Shown here: positions 54,803-63,856 of the stretch, piece by piece
How the letters are laid out: the number at the start of each line of letters is the position of its first letter
Numbering within the stretch: the first letter of the stretch is position 1
Assembly (NCBI RefSeq): GCF_902499555.1
Contig: NZ_CABVMM010000003.1
Span: forward strand, 1 to 64,000
Reading direction: 5' to 3'
DNA from: Mesonia oceanica
GTDB lineage: Bacteria; Bacteroidota; Bacteroidia; Flavobacteriales; Flavobacteriaceae
Length of the DNA: 64,000 nt
Notes under the pieces: model-generated
Told to the model about the DNA's origin: nothing
Database searches by the model: none
What the model saw: only the letters and a program-made list of their open reading frames with translations
Made by a program: the position numbers and the translations under genes

Positions 54803-55513
54803 TTATAAGAGATTAAGCCTTTTCATTAACTCTGGGCGGTTAGATCTACTTACGGGAATCACCTCTTTTTCTATTAAAACACTATTATCTTCTATATCTA
54901 CAATCTTATTCACATTAATGATGTACGACCTGTGTACTTTTAAAAAAGTGTCTTTGGGTAGCTTATCTTCAATTTTCTTTAACGTGGAATGAACGGTATA
55001 ATTCTTACCTGTGGTCTTAATAAGTATGTAATCTCCTTTAGCTTCGATGAGATTAATAGTTGAAAATTCTATTTTAACCAATCTTCGGTCTATGTTTACA
55101 TACATTTCTTTTTCGTGATCCTCTTTTTTATCTTTTGTATGTGATGTAGATGAAAAAGCGATTAAAAAATTAGCGGCTTTGGTTACTGCTTTATTGAACC
55201 TTTCTTGATTAATTGGTTTCACCAAATAATCTACAATAAAATCATACTCAAAAGCTTGTAAAGCAAAATTTCTATCGGAAGTTGTTAAAATGATTTTTGG
55301 CGGGTCCTTTAGGGTCTCTATTAAATCGAAACCGGTAAAATCAGGCATATGAATATCCAGAAAAATTAAATCTACTTCATTTTGATTTAGGTATTTTATA
55401 GCCTGAATTGCATTGGGGAATTGAGTTTCAAGGCTTAGTTCGGGATGATTGTTCACAAACTGCTCGATAATAGCTCTCGCCATTTCTTCATCATCTATAA
55501 TTATACATTTCAT
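54803..55513 (-). CDS. LytTR-family response regulator (copy 2)
   Basis: The 236-residue protein has a receiver with D53 (LIFLDIHMPDFTG) and a LytTR domain (VNIDRRLVKIEFSTINLIEA, then FLKVHRSYIINVNKI and VSRSNRPELMKRLNLL). It is closely related to copy 1 over the full length, including AIQAIKYLNQN and the HSTLKKIE segment. It follows the H-NOX, PAS kinase, FIST and kinase genes on the same strand (107-nt gap), so those kinases are its likely input. It probably binds the 21-bp spaced boxes near it. Confidence 0.93.
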   Translation of the reverse strand: MKCIIIDDEEMARAIIEQFVNNHPELSLETQFPNAIQAIKYLNQNEVDLIFLDIHMPDFTGFDLIETLKDPPKIILTTSDRNFALQAFEYDFIVDYLVKPINQERFNKAVTKAANFLIAFSSTSHTKDKKEDHEKEMYVNIDRRLVKIEFSTINLIEAKGDYILIKTTGKNYTVHSTLKKIEDKLPKDTFLKVHRSYIINVNKIVDIEDNSVLIEKEVIPVSRSNRPELMKRLNLL

Positions 55514-55620
55514 AAGTTTCTTAGTTTAGGATAATGGTATATATCACTTAAATAAACGAAAATCCTTAAAAAAGGACTCCTTTTTTTAAGAATAGTGATT
55601 TTATCCCTAAAATAAGAATT

Positions 55621-56652
55621 TTATTTGGGTAAGGTAAAATAAAAAGTGGTTCCTTTATCGAGTTCGCTCTCTAACCAAATTTTACCCTCATAGAAATCTA
55701 TAATTTTTTTCACAATGGAAAGCCCAATTCCTGTGGCTTGCTGGTCGTTATCTATTTTTTCAAAAATCCTGAATATTTTTTCAAATTGATGTTGAGGAAT
55801 ACCATAGCCATTATCTTTAATTGAAAATTCCCAAAAGTTTTCTCGGTCTTTGTAATCAATTTTTATAAGTCCTTTTTCCTTTTCTATACTATTAATTGCA
55901 TTTTGTAGGATATTTTGAAAAATTTGCTGAATCCTAACTGTGTCTCCATAAATGGTGGGAAAGTTTTTGGGTACTTGGAGCTCTATATGTTCGGGAATAT
56001 ATATGACTTCCGTGAGTTGGGTAAGGAGCAAATTTAAATCAATCACCTCTTTACCAAATTGTTCTTTGTCTAATGTTGAATAATTTAAAATGCCATTAAT
56101 TAAGGCATCCATTTTTTCCAGGTTATTTAAAATTAAACTTATGTATTCTTTACATTGACTGGCAAGTTCAGGTTTTTCTTCTAAAATGAAATTGAGTAAG
56201 GTATTGATATTACGTAAAGGCGATTTTAAATCGTGAGATACCATATGAGCATAATTGGAAAGAATTTCATTTTTATTTTCCAGGCTTTTTAATAAGGTTT
56301 CTTGTTCTTCCCTAACTTTATTCAATTCTTCACTTTGCTCCTTAAGGTAATTGGCAAGTTCTATTACATCTAAGTTTTCATTTTTTTGGGGAGTTTTTAA
56401 TTGTAAAGATTTTATCACCAATTTTAAACTGTCTAGAATTTCTTGTTGCGCTTTGCTTTCTTCCCTTAATTTTTGGTTAGCTACAAATAGTTCTTCAGAG
56501 CTTATTTGCATGGCCCGTTGAAGCATATTAAATTGCTCTTCTTGGGTATGATAAGATTTTTTTACGGCTTCTAAAAAAGGTTTTAGGCTTTCATTATTAG
56601 CTAAATCTTGAGGTAAAAACTTTCTTATTTGTCTTTCTAGTAGCGTACTCAT
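55621..56652 (-). CDS. Cytoplasmic histidine kinase with coiled-coil input
   Basis: The 343-residue protein has no membrane helix. Residues about 30-130 are coiled helices (QRAMQISSEELFVANQKLRE, LNKVREEQETLLKSLENKNE). The HisKA site is H140 in YAHMVSHDLKSPLRN. The HATPase domain has ILQNAINSIEKEKG, IKDNGYGIP, FEKID and GIGLSIVKKIIDFYEGKIWL. Its catalytic half is a close relative of that of the four-PAS kinase two genes upstream. It overlaps the FIST gene by 1 nt, so FIST and kinase are likely partners. Confidence 0.92.
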   Translation of the reverse strand: MSTLLERQIRKFLPQDLANNESLKPFLEAVKKSYHTQEEQFNMLQRAMQISSEELFVANQKLREESKAQQEILDSLKLVIKSLQLKTPQKNENLDVIELANYLKEQSEELNKVREEQETLLKSLENKNEILSNYAHMVSHDLKSPLRNINTLLNFILEEKPELASQCKEYISLILNNLEKMDALINGILNYSTLDKEQFGKEVIDLNLLLTQLTEVIYIPEHIELQVPKNFPTIYGDTVRIQQIFQNILQNAINSIEKEKGLIKIDYKDRENFWEFSIKDNGYGIPQHQFEKIFRIFEKIDNDQQATGIGLSIVKKIIDFYEGKIWLESELDKGTTFYFTLPK

Positions 56653-57782
56653 TATTCACTAATTAAAGTTAAGGTCATGGTTTGGTTGTGCAGTTCGCAA
56701 TTTTCTCCTTGATGGAAGGGGGCAATCTCTCCATAGGAATAGAAACCGGCAGTTGCAGAATTTTTTCCTATTATTTCTAATACTTCCTCAACTTCTTCTT
56801 CAGTACGCTGATCCATTACCATTTTCCTACCAATACAGCTTACCAAAAATGCTACTTCAGGAGCTTTTTTCCTGTTATCTATAGCTATTTTAGCAGCATC
56901 TATGGCTCCTTCAATAATGGCGTCTACCGAGGCCATCATGAGTTGTGTTCTTGAATTTTCTGGTACATCGCCTGCGAAAATCATGGATTTATTTTCTTGG
57001 TTTATATTCAGAATGGTCCTTACCACAGGTTGTGTTTTTCCTGAAGCTTGAACATTTAATGGAAAAAGTAATGCCGATTGGGGCAACTCAAAGGCTTTTT
57101 CACCTAAATATTTAGAATAGATATCAAGAGCGGGAATGCCATCTATTTCGTAAAGAATATTTCCTTCAGATTTAGTAATGATGCGTTCCGGTCCAAAAGG
57201 AACCCAGCCTCCAAAGCTTGCATAAGAAAATTCTAAACTATCTCCATAAAACCCAATGATTACAATTTCTCCTTCAGTGGGATCTTTTTGAAATGATACT
57301 AGGGTTTTTTCAAATCTATCATTATCACCACAAATGCCACCAGTGACTTTTACATCGCTTGGAAGCTTGCTCTCTATGCCTTCGATTAATTTACTGCCAT
57401 TAACGAAGCTGCCTTCAGAGATGATAAATATATGCTTGAGGTCTTTAGAAGGTAATTGTTCTATTAAATTTTTTCCGATGGAATAGGAGTCCTTACCAAA
57501 GTCAAAAAGATTAGCTTTTTTTATGATGAAAGAGCTTTTTTCAAATTCTATTGCTGTAATGGTAATTGAATTTTCTAATACTTGACTGCCAATAATCTCT
57601 CCGGCAGTAGAACTGAAAACGATATTTTTATAAGGAAATTCTTCCCGAATGTTTTTTAATACTTCCTTCCTTTCCAGTAGCGTTCTTTCAGCAAAAACCA
57701 AAACCAAAGGGTCCTTCAATTTTAGTTTAGGTTTTATATAGGTCCAAGTATTATTTTGCCAATAGGCTTGAATAACTTTCAT
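56652..57782 (-). CDS. FIST domain sensory protein
   Basis: The 376-residue soluble protein has a FIST N domain (about 20-215, with PLVLVFAERTLLERKEVLKN, IVFSSTAGEIIGS and VTGGICGDNDRFEKTLV) and a FIST C domain (about 215-360, with GIPALDIYSKYLGEKAF and FLVSCIGRKMVM, AGFYSYGEIAP). FIST domains are sensory and often accompany H-NOX or kinases; a NO/heme-linked link (NosP-type proteins are FIST proteins) is known. It begins 5 nt after the PAS kinase gene and overlaps the following kinase by 1 nt. The ligand is not certain from sequence. Confidence 0.9.
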   Translation of the reverse strand: MKVIQAYWQNNTWTYIKPKLKLKDPLVLVFAERTLLERKEVLKNIREEFPYKNIVFSSTAGEIIGSQVLENSITITAIEFEKSSFIIKKANLFDFGKDSYSIGKNLIEQLPSKDLKHIFIISEGSFVNGSKLIEGIESKLPSDVKVTGGICGDNDRFEKTLVSFQKDPTEGEIVIIGFYGDSLEFSYASFGGWVPFGPERIITKSEGNILYEIDGIPALDIYSKYLGEKAFELPQSALLFPLNVQASGKTQPVVRTILNINQENKSMIFAGDVPENSRTQLMMASVDAIIEGAIDAAKIAIDNRKKAPEVAFLVSCIGRKMVMDQRTEEEVEEVLEIIGKNSATAGFYSYGEIAPFHQGENCELHNQTMTLTLISE

Positions 57783-57787
57783 TTTCT

Positions 57788-60196
57788 TTATTTTTTTATG
57801 CTGAAATAGAAAGTAGTACCTATGCCTACTTCACTTTCTAACCAAATTTTACCGTTGTATAGGTCAACGATTTTTTTCACAATACTTAATCCTATTCCTG
57901 TAGATTTTTCATGGTTTCCTAGTGAACTGAAAATTTTGAAAATTCTTTCATGGTGTTCTTTCGCAATACCTATTCCGTTATCTTTTATAGAAAATATGTG
58001 ATGGGTGTTATTTTCTGAATGATTTACTTCTATAAGTCCTTTTTCTTTATCTATGTAATTTACAGCATTACCAATTAGATTTTGAAAAAGTTGCTGGATT
58101 CGGGTTTTATCTGCTTTAATTGTGGGTAAATTACTCTTAATCTTGACACTAACATGGTCAGGGATATAAATCATTTCCACAATCGTCTCGATGAGTTGGT
58201 TTAGGTCTATATTTTCCTCGGTTAATATATCACTTTCGATACTGGAGTATTTTAGGATGTTTTCAATAAGGTGATCCATTTTTTCAACCTTATTTTGCAT
58301 AAGATCCAGATTGGCTAGGCTTTCTTCTCCCAATTTATCCCTAAAGTCTTCTTTGGTCCAACTTAATAGTGCCGAAATATTTCTTAATGGTGATTTTAAA
58401 TCGTGCGAAACAATATGGGCATATTCGTTAAGTTGTTCATTCTGTTTTTCTAGGTTGCTAAGTAGCTGCTCCTTTTGTTTTTCCAATTCTTTTATTTGGG
58501 TGATGTCTAAATGAATGCCAACGGAGCCTGTTTTATTGCCTTTAACATCATAATTTGGAGCTGTACTAATAAGCCAGTAACGTTTTTCGCCTTTTTTATT
58601 CCTAATCTCTAGCTCATAAGAATCGGTGGTGTTTGGATCTCTGTCCTCAAGCCTGTTAAAATAGTCTTTTGAAGATTTTTTTGTTAGAAATAAATCGATT
58701 GCTCTTTTGCCTAAAAGTTCTTCTTGAGAGTAACCACTCATCTTAGAGAAGGTTTGGTTAGAGAATACTATTTTGTCTTCTATATCATTTTCCAATAAGC
58801 CTAAATTGATATGAGCTATAATACTGCTATATTTTTCTTTTTGAGCCTTAAGGCTTTCCCTATACTTTTTTTGTATGGTTACATCGGTATAGCTCCATAA
58901 ATGTCCTTTGTAATCTTTTTGATGATAAATAGGAATATAACTTCGCTCGAAAACCCTTCCGTCTTTTAGGTAAAGAGTGTCGTTAAGGGCTGTTTTTCTC
59001 TGTTGGAGGAGTTCTTCTATTCTATTCACAAAGCCTTCCTCGTCTTTAAAGAAAACTTTGTTTTGTTCTGCCGCATTGTCACAATTCATTCCTATTAATG
59101 CTTCCGGAGGGGCATCAATCCCAAACATATTACAGAAACGGGGATTGGTAAGCAGGATATTTCGGCCTTCATCTTCCAGCAAAACTCCTGTTTGGAGGTT
59201 CACAATAAGCGCGGCTAACCTATTTTCTGATTCTTTTAATTTTTCTAGGGCTTCTTTTTCTTTAGAGATATCTTCAAAGGTGGCTACTGTGTAGAAATTT
59301 TCTTCTTTCGAGACTTTAACTGCTGCAGCAGAAGTCTTTAACCAAATGACTTCCCCGTTCTTTTTAATATATCTTTTTTCTACAGAATAGTGATCTATTT
59401 TTCCTTCCAGTAATTTTTTTAGGTATTTTAAAGACCATTCTTTGTCTTCGGGATGGGTAATATCTCTAGGGTCTAAGTTATTTAATTCATCTTGTGTATA
59501 GCCTAGTAATTTTGCTAATCGCTTATTGGCAATTAACAATCCTTCTTGACCAATTTTTGCAAGGCTAATTCCAATAGGGGAATTGTCCATGATAATTTCT
59601 AATTGCCTTTTTTGCTCCTCTAGCTGTGTCTTAAGAAAATTTTCATTGGTAATGTCACGGGCTATTCCTTGGGCGGCAATAGGAATTCCTTCATCATCAT
59701 AGATTAAACTGGCATTGATTTGTACGGTTTTTTCTTTTTTATCTTTGGTAATGAGCTTTACTTTATAATTGGAAAACATACCTTCTTGGTATAGTTTTTT
59801 AAAAGCATCTTTACTGTAAGATTTGTATTCCGGTTTTACCAGTTCTACCAAGCTTATATTTTCTTTTTCATGATCAAAACCTAGCAGCTTTTTGGCGGCT
59901 TCATTCATATTTAATACATAGCCGTGAATGTCTATGACTACATATGCATCTATAATGTTGGTGAATACTCCCTCTAATTGATTGGTTTTTTCTTTAAGTA
60001 ATTTTGAAAGTTTTTGGTTAGAGGTTTTTAATGCTTCCGATAATTGATATAGTTCGTCAGATTTTTCTTCTAGGATAGCTTCAGCTTTTCGCCGGGCATT
60101 TTTTTCCCGCAGTACGGCTCGCTCCAATATTTCTATTTTCTTCAATGACTCCTCCATGTGATATGATTGTAAACTTAACTTCTGAACCTTTTTCAT
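57788..60196 (-). CDS. Four-PAS sensor histidine kinase
   Basis: The 802-residue protein is soluble, with an N-terminal coiled coil, four PAS domains (about 74-190, 200-320, 327-445 and 455-575) and a HisKA/HATPase core. The His is H598 in YAHIVSHDLKSPLRN; ATP-binding motifs are LIGNAVNYIDKEKG, IKDNGIGIA and GIGLSIVKKIVDLYNGKIWL. The first ATG gives a 116-nt overlap with the H-NOX gene; ATG 60157 (residue 14) would cut it to 77 nt. It is likely the H-NOX partner kinase, since such kinases are regularly encoded beside H-NOX. Confidence 0.92.
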   Translation of the reverse strand: MKKVQKLSLQSYHMEESLKKIEILERAVLREKNARRKAEAILEEKSDELYQLSEALKTSNQKLSKLLKEKTNQLEGVFTNIIDAYVVIDIHGYVLNMNEAAKKLLGFDHEKENISLVELVKPEYKSYSKDAFKKLYQEGMFSNYKVKLITKDKKEKTVQINASLIYDDEGIPIAAQGIARDITNENFLKTQLEEQKRQLEIIMDNSPIGISLAKIGQEGLLIANKRLAKLLGYTQDELNNLDPRDITHPEDKEWSLKYLKKLLEGKIDHYSVEKRYIKKNGEVIWLKTSAAAVKVSKEENFYTVATFEDISKEKEALEKLKESENRLAALIVNLQTGVLLEDEGRNILLTNPRFCNMFGIDAPPEALIGMNCDNAAEQNKVFFKDEEGFVNRIEELLQQRKTALNDTLYLKDGRVFERSYIPIYHQKDYKGHLWSYTDVTIQKKYRESLKAQKEKYSSIIAHINLGLLENDIEDKIVFSNQTFSKMSGYSQEELLGKRAIDLFLTKKSSKDYFNRLEDRDPNTTDSYELEIRNKKGEKRYWLISTAPNYDVKGNKTGSVGIHLDITQIKELEKQKEQLLSNLEKQNEQLNEYAHIVSHDLKSPLRNISALLSWTKEDFRDKLGEESLANLDLMQNKVEKMDHLIENILKYSSIESDILTEENIDLNQLIETIVEMIYIPDHVSVKIKSNLPTIKADKTRIQQLFQNLIGNAVNYIDKEKGLIEVNHSENNTHHIFSIKDNGIGIAKEHHERIFKIFSSLGNHEKSTGIGLSIVKKIVDLYNGKIWLESEVGIGTTFYFSIKK

Positions 60197-60692
60197 TTAA
60201 TAATTCAAAATTAATGTCGACATTTTCTTGGTAATATTCAAATGTTTTTTCCATTAATGCTTTTGCAAACATATACATGCTTCTTTCTGATTTGTATAAT
60301 AAGCTTAAACATTCGGAAGACTTATCGATAATTTTGAAGGAAGGCAGTTCTGCATCCGGATATATTTTTCTAACCTGAACATGAATATGATCTTCTATAG
60401 ATTCTACCAAATCTATAGGGGACTTATAATGTTGAAATATATAGGGGTGGTGGTCTGTTAAGGTTTTAAAGAAGTAAAGCCCATAATTATAGATTAAATC
60501 GTTGATAGGGATTTGAGTGAGGTTACTTAAATGAAACAATAGTTGTTGCATTTCCATAAAATCATAGGTGCCTACCGTAGTATAACTTCCTTTTGAAGGA
60601 AGCTTGGAATGGTTTATAATATGGTCTACTTTTTCTATTCCAAATTTCTCTTCAACCATCTCTAAAAACTCTGTAAATACGATTCCTTTCAT
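60081..60692 (-). CDS. hnoX: H-NOX (heme nitric oxide/oxygen binding) protein
   Basis: The 203-residue protein matches the HNOB family: MKGIVFTEFLEMVEEKFG at the start, the proximal heme His H104 (DHIHVQVRKIYPDAELPSF) with the following Pro117, and the heme-propionate motif YxSxR as Y133-K-S135-E-R137. It should bind heme and sense NO, or O2 if a distal Tyr exists; I see no clear one. It is first in the operon with the PAS kinase, FIST, kinase and LytTR genes. The last about 38 residues are read in a second frame within the overlap with the kinase gene. Confidence 0.92.
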   Translation of the reverse strand: MKGIVFTEFLEMVEEKFGIEKVDHIINHSKLPSKGSYTTVGTYDFMEMQQLLFHLSNLTQIPINDLIYNYGLYFFKTLTDHHPYIFQHYKSPIDLVESIEDHIHVQVRKIYPDAELPSFKIIDKSSECLSLLYKSERSMYMFAKALMEKTFEYYQENVDINFELLNEKGSEVKFTIISHGGVIEENRNIGASRTAGKKCPAKS

Positions 60693-60796
60693 AGTAAATT
60701 TTTTATGGGTTAATAACTACTTCGATTATTTAAAATAGAAGTTTATTTTCCATACTTCAAAAATCAACATATTATGAAGTTTTTTTAATAGATTTC

Positions 60797-60826
60797 GACA
60801 GAGCGAAATTTAATGTCGATGAAAGG
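60797..60826 (+). promoter_or_regulatory. LytTR-type paired box upstream of the tail-fibre-like gene
   Basis: GACAGAGCG (60797) and GATGAAAGG (60818) start 21 bp apart, preceded by TTTC. The rest of the 308-nt gap between the H-NOX start and ATG 61001 is AT-rich without other clear structure. Confidence 0.4.
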
Positions 60827-61000
60827 TTAAAAGTGGTAGTTTTAGTTCTGATAAAAGTTACTTTTTGTAAACGTTTGGATGGTTTTTCGGTTTTGATAAG
60901 ATTTAAAAAACTATTATTTATTTTAATAAAAAAATAAAACATCAAAAAAAGTTATATTGAATTTCGTTATGTTTGTGGGTGGATGTTAAGCAAGTAAAAA

Positions 61001-62096
61001 ATGAAAAAAATTACTGTGTTTATTTATTGTATTTGTTACCATTTTAGTAAATAAATCCAAGGTGTATGCACAATCTGATAACTATTTCAAGCTAACCTTT
61101 GAAAAAAAGTTTATTGATGGTGAAGCTAATCAGGTGGCTTATATAAACTTTCCAGATATTGTTTTATGGGGATATTTTGAGGTTACAATTACTGGAGGCT
61201 ATAACCATAGATTGAATAAAGGTATATTGAAAAAGAGATTTGCTATGGTTCGTAATACTTCGAATTACTTTAGTGATTTAACAGAGGTCCCAATTGCATT
61301 TGGAGTGTTGGCAGACCAGTGGTGTATTGGGGATTTTGATGAAAATAACCTTCGTATACCTATTTATCATTTATCTTCTGCGGGAAATGAAATTGTGATA
61401 CAGGTTGAAGGTTTGATAAGAAAGAAGAGTAATGTTGATGCGATAATTGCTAATTTAAATATTAGCGATCCTGTTATTGTTTCTAATTCTAAGACTAGAC
61501 AGTATATGAGTATTATACAAGATAGAGTGGGAATAGGTACTAATAACCCACAAAATAAACTGGAACTAGCAAATTTAAATCACGACGGAATAAATTTAGA
61601 TAATAAGTTTAGACTTAGAACATTTGGCACATCAAATACCTTCATTTTAGAACATCTTGCTGATGAGGGTGATTTATATATTAGAAGCAAGATAGGACCT
61701 GATGACTCTGGAAATATTGTTATGAATGATGCTGGAGGAAATGTTCTTATAGGGCAAACAACTCAGCAAAATTCAGATTATAGACTAGATATTGATGGCC
61801 CAGTGAGGGCAAATGAAATTAAAATTAATTTGGATGGTGCAGATTTCGTGTTTGAACCTAACTATGAGCTAAGATCTCTTAAAGAGGTTGAAATTTACGT
61901 GAAAGAAAATAAGAGATTACCCGAGATAGCTTCTGCTGAGGAGATGAAAAAAGGAGCAAATGTAGGAGAGTTATCAAGGCAACTTTTGCAGAAAACAGAA
62001 GAATTAACCTTGTATACCATTCAACAGCATAAAGAAATCAAGAAATTAAATAATGAGCTTACCGAACTAAAAAAAGTAATAGTTAAATTAAATTAA
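61001..62096 (+). CDS. Secreted tail-fibre-like protein with frameshifted start
   Basis: The long frame opens right after a TGA at 61002-61004 and has no ATG near its start. Its first residues KKLLCLFIVFVTILVNKS, then KVYAQ, are a signal peptide. ATG 61001 is followed by seven A's; with six A's the frames join to MKKLLCLF. So the start is displaced by one base in a homopolymer. Otherwise translation may begin at a non-ATG codon such as GTG 61062. The mature part is beta-rich with a C-terminal chaperone/tail-fibre-like region (ADFVFEPNYELRSLKEVEIY) and a coiled coil (KEIKKLNNELTELKKVIVKL). The role is unknown; such proteins are common in Bacteroidota. A LytTR-type box is upstream. Confidence 0.75.
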
Positions 62097-62325
62097 ATGA
62101 AAATAATGATGGTTGTCCCTAATTCCTCAAAAAAGCATGAGTAGCCCTAATTTTCAAAGTAAACTTTCTAAGTGTTGATTTAGTGCATTTTAGTTTGAGG
62201 AAATTGCAGTTTCTTAAAGATTTCTGGTAGAATTTTTCATCTATGAAAATTTAAATAAATTCATTGTTATAAGAAAAGCTATATTTTGTAGTTTACATTT
62301 GTTATAATATTTAAAATGAAATGTT

Positions 62326-63540
62326 TTGTTAAAAGCCACTTCTTTGGTGCAAGCTATCTTTGTCTGTTTATTAATTTCTTTGTTTTGTGGAGCTTTAGTG
62401 TTAACCTATCATTATACCAATCTTATAGGTAGTAAATATGAAAACAAGATAAAGCTTAATCAGGCTAATGAATCTTTTTTCAATTTTTCAGTTCAAAATT
62501 TAGGAAGTAAATCAAACTCGGAAATCATAACTTCTTTTCAAGGAGAATTTCCACAGTTTAATTTCTCTTTAGAAGAAAAGAAATGGGGAGTATATACTGT
62601 ATTGATAGCTTCTACTTATAGAGAGGGTGATACTATAAGTAAGTCTTCTATTTTGGGTGAAGTTATTAAAAGAGATATACCGGTGTTAGAATTGGCAGAA
62701 AACAATAAACCATTGAAATTGGGAGGAGATGTAAAGCTTTTTGGGGATATTTTAGTTCCTTATGGAGATTTTGAACAAATACATATAAATAATCAAAAAA
62801 ATTCTATTAGTCGTCGTGGGAAAAATAAAAAAACAGATTTAACTTTTAAAAACAATTATCTAGAGGATAAAAATTTTATTGATTTTAACAGTTTGATGTT
62901 GAAAAGCCTAAAAGAAAAGGTGATTCAGGAATTTAATAAAAAAACTGTTTTTTTGAGTTTTAGCAAGACACAAAGAATAGATAATCAGGTGTTAAAAGGA
63001 AATATATATATTGAGTCTAATGATACCGTAATTTTTTCTAAAAATAATTTGATAGAAGATATTATAGTGAAAGCTCCGGTGGTTGTTTTTGAAAATGAAT
63101 TTAGAGGTAATCTCCAGGTGTATGCCACTAATAAAATTATGATCGAAAAAAATGTAACTTTGACTTATCCTTCAGGGCTTTATATGAAATCTAATAATGA
63201 ATTAATATCAAATGAAATAGTGGTTGATTCGTTATCAGTAGTAAGGGGAAATATTATAGTTGATAAGTTATATGTGAACTTTAAATATGATAACCATCTA
63301 AAATTAAGTAAAGGCACTAAAGTCGTAGGAACAATTTATTGTAACGGTATTACTGAGGTTGAAGGAACTGTTTTTGGAGGTTTGGTCACAAAAAAACTAT
63401 TTCTTCATACTAAAAGTGCAGAATATGAAAATGTTCTTTATAATGTAGAGCTTAATACAGATAAAATACCTTCCGATTTTTGTTCATATGGTAGGTTTTT
63501 AGGTGGCAATCCAAATTATTATGAAATCAAAGAATTATAG
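62326..63540 (+). CDS. Prepilin-like N-terminus with beta-helix domain
   Basis: The 404-residue protein starts at TTG; upstream ATGs at 62316 and 62321 are out of frame. KATSLVQAIFVCLLISLFCG with the following ALVLTYHY resembles a type IV prepilin signal with Gln in place of Glu at +5, as in some GspK/PilX-type proteins. The C-terminal half repeats short V/I strands with Gly turns (RGNLQVYATNKIMIEKNV, VVGTIYCNGITEVEGTVFGG), like a bactofilin or right-handed beta-helix. It overlaps the next prepilin-like gene by 20 nt. I do not recognise a named family. Confidence 0.7.
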   Translation: MLKATSLVQAIFVCLLISLFCGALVLTYHYTNLIGSKYENKIKLNQANESFFNFSVQNLGSKSNSEIITSFQGEFPQFNFSLEEKKWGVYTVLIASTYREGDTISKSSILGEVIKRDIPVLELAENNKPLKLGGDVKLFGDILVPYGDFEQIHINNQKNSISRRGKNKKTDLTFKNNYLEDKNFIDFNSLMLKSLKEKVIQEFNKKTVFLSFSKTQRIDNQVLKGNIYIESNDTVIFSKNNLIEDIIVKAPVVVFENEFRGNLQVYATNKIMIEKNVTLTYPSGLYMKSNNELISNEIVVDSLSVVRGNIIVDKLYVNFKYDNHLKLSKGTKVVGTIYCNGITEVEGTVFGGLVTKKLFLHTKSAEYENVLYNVELNTDKIPSDFCSYGRFLGGNPNYYEIKEL

Positions 63541-63856
63541 CAGATTAAAAGGGAGTTCTTTAATAGAATCTATAATAGCAATTGCAATAATTTCTATTTG
63601 TATATTACTTGGAGTGACAATCTATTCAAATGTTTTGAAGTATGATAATATAAACATTGAAGTCTTAAACAATCACGTGGAACTAGATTTTCAGGAAATG
63701 AAATTAAATACTAGTTATAAAGATAAGAACTATAATTATAAAGAATATACTATTCGCAGGAAAGTGAATATGAAGGATCAATTGTTTGAGGTAGAATATT
63801 TAATAACTAACAATCTAGATACTCTTTTGCAAAGAAAATATTTTGAAAACCTATAA
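63521..63856 (+). CDS. Type IV prepilin-like minor pseudopilin
   Basis: ATG 63521 gives MKSKNYSRLKGSSLIESIIA, a canonical prepilin start: basic leader, Gly, then SSLIE with Glu at +5 and a hydrophobic helix (IIAIAIISICILLGVTIY). The longer frame from 63503 would add MAIQII and overlap more. The mature part is about 100 residues with charged strands (RRKVNMKDQLFEVEYLITNN). It would be cut by a prepilin peptidase (not in the window) and inserted in a pilus or pseudopilus. It overlaps both neighbours. Confidence 0.8.
   Translation: MKSKNYSRLKGSSLIESIIAIAIISICILLGVTIYSNVLKYDNINIEVLNNHVELDFQEMKLNTSYKDKNYNYKEYTIRRKVNMKDQLFEVEYLITNNLDTLLQRKYFENL

Noticed and set aside
62316-62325. ATG starts at 62316 and 62321 for the 404-residue gene
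   Set aside because: Both are out of frame with the long open frame; the first gives a different short peptide and the second meets TAA after three codons.
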